In this document: one piece after another, positions 11,904 to 16,660 of the stretch
Position numbering within the stretch: position 1 is the stretch's first letter
How the letters are laid out: each line of letters begins with the position of its first letter
Source of the DNA: CAZOHN01 sp964579325
GTDB lineage: Bacteria > Pseudomonadota > Alphaproteobacteria > Rhodobacterales > Rhodobacteraceae
Direction: 5' to 3'
Assembly (NCBI GenBank): GCA_964579325.1
Contig: CAZOHN010000063.1
Location: 1-16,660 of the forward strand
DNA length: 16,660 bases
The notes under the pieces: model-generated
The model's database searches: none
What the model saw: the letters and a program-made list of their open reading frames with translations, nothing else
Told to the model about the DNA's origin: nothing
Program-made: the position numbers and the translations under genes

Positions 11904-14626
11904 GGCGGGTCGCCCCCCTCCTTGGCCTCCTGATCGCGTTCCTGCTCACCAGCCTGCCGGCGCGCGCCCAGTTCGGTTGGTGGCTCGGCAGTACGGGCGA
12001 CTCGCAGGCAACATCACCAGTAGATGCCTGGTGGATGGGCGAGGGCGCGCCAGCGCCTCGACCGCGCTTGGCACAGGCAGGCCCCTGGTGGCTTGGCACT
12101 GCGGGCGGTGCGGACGTCCCGGCGCCTCCCCCAGTCGACATGGGGCAGACGGTCCAATGGTGGCTCGGTTCGACCGGTCCGACCGCTCCGGCGCCGGCCG
12201 ACACGACACTACCGTGGTGGATGGGCAGTTCGGCCCGTGCCGATGATGGCGATGCAGCCCAGGTGGGTGGGCCGGGACCGATCAACTATGCGTCCTGGGA
12301 GGAAATTGCTCGGGCAGCCGAAGCCGCGCTCGAAAACCCCGAGGTCTCGAACCTCGCGCTGGAACAGCTTCGGACCGAGATCGCACGCTGGCGCGAGCGG
12401 TTCCTGACCGCGCAAAGTGCCAACGCCGCGCGTATCGCCACGATCCGTGACCAGATTTCCGCCCTCGGGCCCGCTCCCGCCGACGGCATCGTGGAAGCGC
12501 CCGAGATCGCAACCCGGCGCGCGGAATTGAACGAGCAGCTCGCGCTGCTTCAGGCGCCGGGGATTGCAGCCGAGGAATCATATCGCCGGGCCGACGGCAT
12601 CATCCGAGAGATCGACTCGGTCCTGCGCGAGCGTCAGGCCAGCGAACTGCTGGAACTGGGACCTTCGCCGCTGGTGCCGCTCAATTGGCCGCCGGCATTT
12701 TCGGCACTTGCAGGTTTTGCCGACGCCGTGGCGAACGAGATCGCCGAGGCATGGCAGAGCGAGACATCCCGCGCGCGGGCCCGCGAGTCCCTGCCCGCAA
12801 CCCTCGCGCTTGTCGCAATTGGTTCGGCGCTTCTGCTGCGCGGACGGAAGTTCAGCGAGGACCTCGCACACCGCTTCCTTTCAGGATCCGGGCGCCGCGC
12901 CAAGCGAGTGATCCTGGCGCTCTTGATCTCATTGGGTCAGGTCATCCTGCCGTTCGTCGGGTTGGCGCTGTTGGTCGCCGCGGCGATCTCCACCGGCTTC
13001 ATCGGAGAGCGCGGGGCCCTGCTCGTCGCCGCCGTGCCGACCGTCGGATTCGTTATCCTCTCGGCGCGCTGGCTGGGCAACCAGGTGTTCGCGAAGGCCG
13101 AGGAAGCCACGCTCCTCAAGGGCCTGACGCCGGAGCGCCGTGCCGAGGGACGGCTCTATTCGACGCTGCTCGGGCTGCTGCTTGGCCTCACGGGCGTGAT
13201 CGCCATCGTCGCGCCGCACGAGGGCGAAACACTCGTCGCGCGTGTGGTCCTGTCATTCCCGATGTTTGTTCTGGGCGGTCTGATCCTCTTCCGTCTCGGC
13301 CAAATCCTGGTAGGGGTTGCGCGCGCCGGTGGGGTCGAGGGAGGCGAGCTGGGAACACGCGAGCGGCTGCTTCTGATTGCGGGCCGCGCGGCCATGGTGC
13401 TGGGCATCACCGGTCCGCTCCTTGGCGCGGTTGGCTACTACACGCTCGCCCGGTTCCTGATCTTCCCCGCTGTTCTCTCGCTGGCGCTAGTTGCGTTCCT
13501 TGCGCTTCTGCAGCGCGTCGCTTCCGACCTCTATGCGCTTGCCACCGGTCGGGGTGACGACGAGGAGGAAGCGCTTGTCCCCGTCCTGATCGGCTTTGCG
13601 CTCGCGTTGGGTGCCTTGCCCGTCCTGGCACTGGTCTGGGGCGCTCGCAAGTCGGACCTTACCGAACTGTGGACGCGAGCCCGCGAGGGCTTCTCCTTCG
13701 GCGAGACCCGCATCGCGCCAGCCGACTTCATCACCTTCGCCGCCGTTTTTGCGATCGGCTACCTGGTGACGCGTCTCGTGCAGGGCGCACTGCGGACTTC
13801 CGTTCTGCCAAAGACGAACATCGACCCCGGTGGCCAGACGGCCATCGTCTCGGGGATGGGTTACCTCGGCGTGTTCCTGGCTGCGATATTTGCGGTCACC
13901 ACCGCCGGGATCGACCTGTCGGGTCTCGCCATTGTCGCGGGCGCGCTTTCGGTCGGCATCGGCTTCGGCCTTCAGAACATCGTCTCCAACTTCATTTCCG
14001 GCATCATCCTGCTGGTCGAGCGGCCGATCAGCGAGGGCGACTGGATCGACGTGAACGGGCAGCAGGGATACGTGCGCGACATCTCGGTCCGATCGACCCG
14101 GATCGAGACCTTCGACCGGACGGACGTCATCGTGCCGAACTCCGACCTGATCTCGGGTGTGGTGACGAACTATACTCGTGGAAAGTTGACCGGGCGGATC
14201 ATTGTCAAGGTCGGTGTGGCTTACGGCACCGATACGCGCAAAGTCGAGAAGGTCCTGCGCGAGATCGCCGAGGCCCATCCCCTTGTCACCCTGAACCCGC
14301 CACCGGTGATCGCATTCATGGGATTTGGGGCGGATTCGCTCGATTTCGAGATCCGTGCGATCCTGCGCAACATCAACTTCGCGCTGTCCACACGGTCGGA
14401 CATGAATCACGAGATCGCGCGCCGCTTCCAGGAGGAGTCGATCGAGATTCCCTTCGCGCAGCGCGATGTCTGGCTACGTAACCCCGAGGTCTTGACGGGC
14501 CCCGCGCCGCCGGCGAAGACAAAGGCACCCGGCAAGGGAAAACGATCCAATCCCGTGACAGAGGAACTCGACGTCAGTTTGCGCGACCCGATTTCAGGCG
14601 ACCCGGAGGGACTGGACGAGGCATGA
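11900..14626 (+). CDS. MscS-family mechanosensitive channel with DUF3772 and WWxG repeats
   Basis: This 908-residue inner-membrane protein would act as an osmotic release channel. A signal peptide ends near ARA-Q (residue 23). Residues 27-109 hold five WW(L/M)G motifs in Pro/Ala-rich linkers. Residues about 130-265 are a helical, coiled-coil-like periplasmic region resembling DUF3772. About eleven membrane helices span 295-705. The MscS core begins at about 673 with LSGLAIVAGALSVGIGFGLQ, followed by the beta domain (EGDWIDVNGQQGYVRDIS) and the cytoplasmic alpha/beta domain to about 875. A basic, Lys/Pro-rich tail ends the protein. The start ATG overlaps the cysK stop by four bases, and its own stop overlaps the alaX start in the same way. 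The architecture resembles the large MscK/YbdG-like channels. What the N-terminal repeats bind is unknown. Confidence 0.92.
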   Translation: MRRVAPLLGLLIAFLLTSLPARAQFGWWLGSTGDSQATSPVDAWWMGEGAPAPRPRLAQAGPWWLGTAGGADVPAPPPVDMGQTVQWWLGSTGPTAPAPADTTLPWWMGSSARADDGDAAQVGGPGPINYASWEEIARAAEAALENPEVSNLALEQLRTEIARWRERFLTAQSANAARIATIRDQISALGPAPADGIVEAPEIATRRAELNEQLALLQAPGIAAEESYRRADGIIREIDSVLRERQASELLELGPSPLVPLNWPPAFSALAGFADAVANEIAEAWQSETSRARARESLPATLALVAIGSALLLRGRKFSEDLAHRFLSGSGRRAKRVILALLISLGQVILPFVGLALLVAAAISTGFIGERGALLVAAVPTVGFVILSARWLGNQVFAKAEEATLLKGLTPERRAEGRLYSTLLGLLLGLTGVIAIVAPHEGETLVARVVLSFPMFVLGGLILFRLGQILVGVARAGGVEGGELGTRERLLLIAGRAAMVLGITGPLLGAVGYYTLARFLIFPAVLSLALVAFLALLQRVASDLYALATGRGDDEEEALVPVLIGFALALGALPVLALVWGARKSDLTELWTRAREGFSFGETRIAPADFITFAAVFAIGYLVTRLVQGALRTSVLPKTNIDPGGQTAIVSGMGYLGVFLAAIFAVTTAGIDLSGLAIVAGALSVGIGFGLQNIVSNFISGIILLVERPISEGDWIDVNGQQGYVRDISVRSTRIETFDRTDVIVPNSDLISGVVTNYTRGKLTGRIIVKVGVAYGTDTRKVEKVLREIAEAHPLVTLNPPPVIAFMGFGADSLDFEIRAILRNINFALSTRSDMNHEIARRFQEESIEIPFAQRDVWLRNPEVLTGPAPPAKTKAPGKGKRSNPVTEELDVSLRDPISGDPEGLDEA
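11978..12226 (+). repeat. Five WW(L/M)G coding repeats in channel N-terminus
   Basis: The motif TGG-TGG-(CTC/ATG/CTT)-GG(C/T) begins at 11978, 12029, 12086, 12158 and 12215, encoding WWLG, WWMG, WWLG, WWLG and WWMG at residues 27, 44, 63, 87 and 106. Spacing is 17, 19, 24 and 19 residues, and the linkers differ in sequence. Two copies read WWLGSTG exactly but with different codons. Confidence 0.9.
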
Positions 14627-15345
14627 TCACCGAGGCTCTCTACCGCAGCGAACCCTATCTGGCCGAGACGCGGGCGCAGGTCGTGGCACACACATCCGAA
14701 GGCGGCTTGGTGACCGACCGGACAGTGTTCTATCCCACCGGCGGGGGGCAGCCAGGCGATGCAGGCTGGATCGCCTGGGATGGGGGACGGATCCCGATCG
14801 CCACCGCAGTGAAGGGAGACGCCGGGGCAGTGGTCCTGGTGCCGTCGGAGGCGGGCCCCATGCCTGCAGTCGGAACCGAAGTGACGCAGTCCCTCGACTG
14901 GACGCGACGCCATCTGCACATGCGTATCCACACCGCGCTGCATCTGCTTTCCGTCGTCCTTCCGTTTCCGGTGACGGGCGGGCAGATCGGTGCGGGCCGA
15001 GGGCGGCTGGACTTCGCGATGGAAGGGGGCGTCGAAGATCCTGACGGCGTCGAGGCGGCGCTCAACACCCTCATCGACCGCGATCTCCCGGTGACGGATG
15101 ACTGGATCACCGATGCCGAGCTTGAGACCAACCCCGGCCTCGTCAAGACCATGGCGGTGAAGCCGCCGATCGGGCAGGGGCGCGTGCGCCTGGTGCGGAT
15201 CGGTATGGCGGACGATGAGGTCGACCTTCAGCCCTGCGGTGGCACTCATGTGGCGCGTACCGGCGAGATCGGCCGCGTGCTCCTGGCCAAGATCGAGAAC
15301 AAGGGCCGGCTCAACCGGCGCGTGAACATCGCGCTCGATCTTTAG
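14623..15345 (+). CDS. alaX: Alanyl-tRNA editing protein, AlaX type
   Basis: This 240-residue cytoplasmic protein is a free-standing relative of the alanyl-tRNA synthetase editing domain. It removes wrongly attached serine (and possibly glycine) from tRNA-Ala. The four zinc ligands are visible as His103 and His107 in RIHTALH, and Cys205 and His209 in CGGTH. The N-terminal glycine-rich TVFYPTGGGQPGD motif (34-46) marks the medium-length AlaX class. The start ATG overlaps the channel stop (ATGA), so the gene is translationally coupled to it. The stop overlaps that of the convergent AI-2E family gene by three bases. Nothing looks damaged or truncated. The family call is firm; the preferred mischarged amino acid is inferred from family knowledge. 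Confidence 0.94.
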   Translation: MITEALYRSEPYLAETRAQVVAHTSEGGLVTDRTVFYPTGGGQPGDAGWIAWDGGRIPIATAVKGDAGAVVLVPSEAGPMPAVGTEVTQSLDWTRRHLHMRIHTALHLLSVVLPFPVTGGQIGAGRGRLDFAMEGGVEDPDGVEAALNTLIDRDLPVTDDWITDAELETNPGLVKTMAVKPPIGQGRVRLVRIGMADDEVDLQPCGGTHVARTGEIGRVLLAKIENKGRLNRRVNIALDL

Positions 15346-16490
15346 GAAGCGCGGGCCGTCTGCTCATAGGTCCGACTGTCTTCCGGCAGCCCTTCCCGCG
15401 ACAACAGCACCGCAAGCGGCCTCGTGGCCGGTATCTCCGAAAATACGATCATCAGCGCAACCATGATCGGCACCGACAGGAACATCCCCGGCACACCCCA
15501 GACCGCGCCCCAGAAGGCGAGCGAAAGGATGATCCCGAACGACGACAGGCGCAGCGCGCGCCCCATGAGCATCGGGTCGATCAGGTTGCCGAGAATGAAC
15601 TGGATAATTCCCGAGACAACGAAAGCGCCGATGGCAAGTGCCGGCTCGCCAATCTGGATATAGGCGACGAGCCCGATCATGATCGTCGCGATGATCGACC
15701 CGACCGACGGCAGGAAGTTCAGCACGAAGGTGAGGATTGCAATGGGCAGGGCCAGGTCAAGGCCGAAGAGCTTCGCCACGCCGTAAATGATCGCGCCCGT
15801 CGCCGCGCTCACCAGGGTCTTCACCAGGAGGTAGCGGTTCACGCGGTGGATGATCGTCGAGATCACGAGCCCGACGCGCTCGGCTTTCTCGGTGCTGCCT
15901 GTCAGCCCGATGAGCTTGGTGCTGAACCAGATTCGCTCGACGAAGAGGAAAGTGACGAAGATGATGACGAGGATCGTCGCCGAGAGAAGGCTCCCTGCCT
16001 GGCCCGCGGCCGTGCGCAGGTAGGCCGAGACATCGACCGTGCGCATTGCATTCAGGACCGCATCCTCCACGCCCTGGCCCATCCAGCCGAACAGCGCCGC
16101 GATCGTCTGCTGCGACTGGTCGGCGTAGGTCAGTGTCGTGGCGACGACGGTATTGACCTGGCTGAGGATTATGCCGGACAGCGTCAGCAGCAGCCCCGAG
16201 ACCAGCGCGAGCGCCGCGAAACTCGCCAGCCACTTGGGAATGCGCAGAAGGCCTACACGCAACCTCGAGATCGCATCAATGGCATCGCTCATCAGGGAAA
16301 AGAGGATAATGGCGGTCGCCAGCGAGATCAGGATGAAGCGGGCCTGAACAAGCAGAAACAGGATGACGGCGAAGGCGATGATCACGAGGGCCGCCGCGTT
16401 CAGCCGCCCGGGTTCACCCGTCGGCGATCGCGGCAATACACGTCGGTCGGTCGGCGGCGGACTGGTGTTCATGTGTCGGATCGAAGCCAT
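15342..16490 (-). CDS. AI-2E family transporter
   Basis: This 382-residue membrane protein belongs to the AI-2E/PurR-regulated permease family (TqsA/YhhT-like). Helices run at about 31-70 (two), 85-110, 165-185 and several from 225 to 350. The family signatures are NFLPSVGS at 259-266, and NLIDPMLMGRALRLSS at about 302-317 followed by WGVPGMFLSVP. The central region 110-165 is soluble and amphipathic, as usual in this family. Members have been linked to autoinducer-2 export in E. coli and to cation/proton exchange in others, so the substrate here is open. The ATG at 16490 is chosen because GAGAGG lies ten bases upstream; a second ATG at 16472 has no such site. The gene converges on alaX with overlapping stop codons. 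Confidence 0.92.
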   Translation of the reverse strand: MASIRHMNTSPPPTDRRVLPRSPTGEPGRLNAAALVIIAFAVILFLLVQARFILISLATAIILFSLMSDAIDAISRLRVGLLRIPKWLASFAALALVSGLLLTLSGIILSQVNTVVATTLTYADQSQQTIAALFGWMGQGVEDAVLNAMRTVDVSAYLRTAAGQAGSLLSATILVIIFVTFLFVERIWFSTKLIGLTGSTEKAERVGLVISTIIHRVNRYLLVKTLVSAATGAIIYGVAKLFGLDLALPIAILTFVLNFLPSVGSIIATIMIGLVAYIQIGEPALAIGAFVVSGIIQFILGNLIDPMLMGRALRLSSFGIILSLAFWGAVWGVPGMFLSVPIMVALMIVFSEIPATRPLAVLLSREGLPEDSRTYEQTARAS

Positions 16491-16562
16491 GCGTGCGGCG
16501 CCTCTCGGGCGCTGTTGTCAACTATGCACACCCGCAACCAAAGCCGCAACCGCAGCGGGCTC

Positions 16563-16590
16563 TTGCGTCGGTCCGCGCATGCGCGATAGG
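16563..16590 (+). promoter_or_regulatory. Possible promoter of tRNA-Ser
   Basis: TTGCGT (16563-16568), a 16-bp spacer and GATAGG (16585-16590) sit at the right distance to start transcription about five bases before the tRNA. The spacer contains a perfect 12-bp palindrome, CGCGCATGCGCG (16574-16585). Support is limited to position and partial consensus. Confidence 0.3.
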
Positions 16591-16601
16591 AAGCCGTCCA
16601 A

Positions 16602-16660
16602 GGACAGGTGGCCGAGTGGTCGAAGGCGCACGCCTGGAAAGTGTGTAGGCGGGGAACCGT
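16602..16660 (+). tRNA. tRNA-Ser (GGA), 5' part, cut by window edge
   Basis: The sequence starts with the acceptor strand GGACAGG (16602-16608), followed by TG and the D-arm (GCCGAGTGGTCGAAGGC). The anticodon stem CACGC (16629-16633) pairs with GTGTG (16641-16645) around the loop CTGGAAA, giving anticodon GGA at 16636-16638, which reads UCC and UCU serine codons. The following GGCGGGGAACCGT begins the long variable arm of a class II tRNA. The T-arm and 3' acceptor strand lie beyond the window. Confidence 0.95.

Overview
The window looks like a chromosomal segment of an alphaproteobacterium of the Rhodobacter/Roseobacter group (Rhodobacteraceae sensu lato). The evidence is high G+C with strongly G/C-biased third codon positions, a ribosomal protein S9 with the long N-terminal extension seen in that group, and a trgA-trgB-cysK gene order, which I know from the tellurite-resistance locus of Rhodobacter sphaeroides. 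No insertion sequence, phage gene, CRISPR array or clear sign of recent transfer was seen.

Layout, left to right. (1) 76-516, plus strand: an unrecognised 146-residue protein with a Lys-rich C-terminal half, convergent with (2) a minus-strand pair: a crotonase-fold protein (1855-2649) followed by a class I/II aminotransferase (595-1770). (3) 2708-3139, plus strand: a small hotdog-fold (PaaI-like) thioesterase, divergent from the crotonase across 58 bp. (4) 3208-4344: a promoter, a leader hairpin, rplM, rpsI and a rho-independent terminator. (5) 4345-5109: a mostly non-coding stretch with one doubtful 86-residue ORF and two sizeable dyads. (6) 5110-7906: a polyamine-type ABC transporter (two permeases and an ATPase) with no binding-protein gene beside it. 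(7) 8004-15345: six same-strand genes with gaps of 50 bp or less or 4-bp overlaps: a CFA-synthase-like methyltransferase, trgA, trgB, cysK, a 908-residue mechanosensitive channel and an AlaX-type tRNA-editing protein. (8) 15342-16490, minus strand: an AI-2E family membrane protein whose stop codon overlaps that of alaX. (9) 16602 to the window edge: the 5' part of a tRNA-Ser(GGA) gene.

The long plus-strand run in (7) reads as an envelope and thiol stress cluster. It combines membrane-lipid modification, the TrgA/TrgB tellurite-resistance proteins, cysteine synthesis, osmotic release through the Msc channel, and removal of mischarged Ser/Gly from tRNA-Ala. Co-transcription is inferred from spacing only.

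The most unusual sequence feature is in the mechanosensitive channel. Immediately after its signal peptide it carries five Trp-Trp-(Leu/Met)-Gly motifs within about 85 residues, separated by Pro/Ala-rich linkers. I do not recognise this as a named domain. Other points worth checking are the crotonase that lacks both classical hydratase glutamates, the CFA-like enzyme with altered bicarbonate-pocket residues, and the hairpins at 3255-3276 and 4916-4961.
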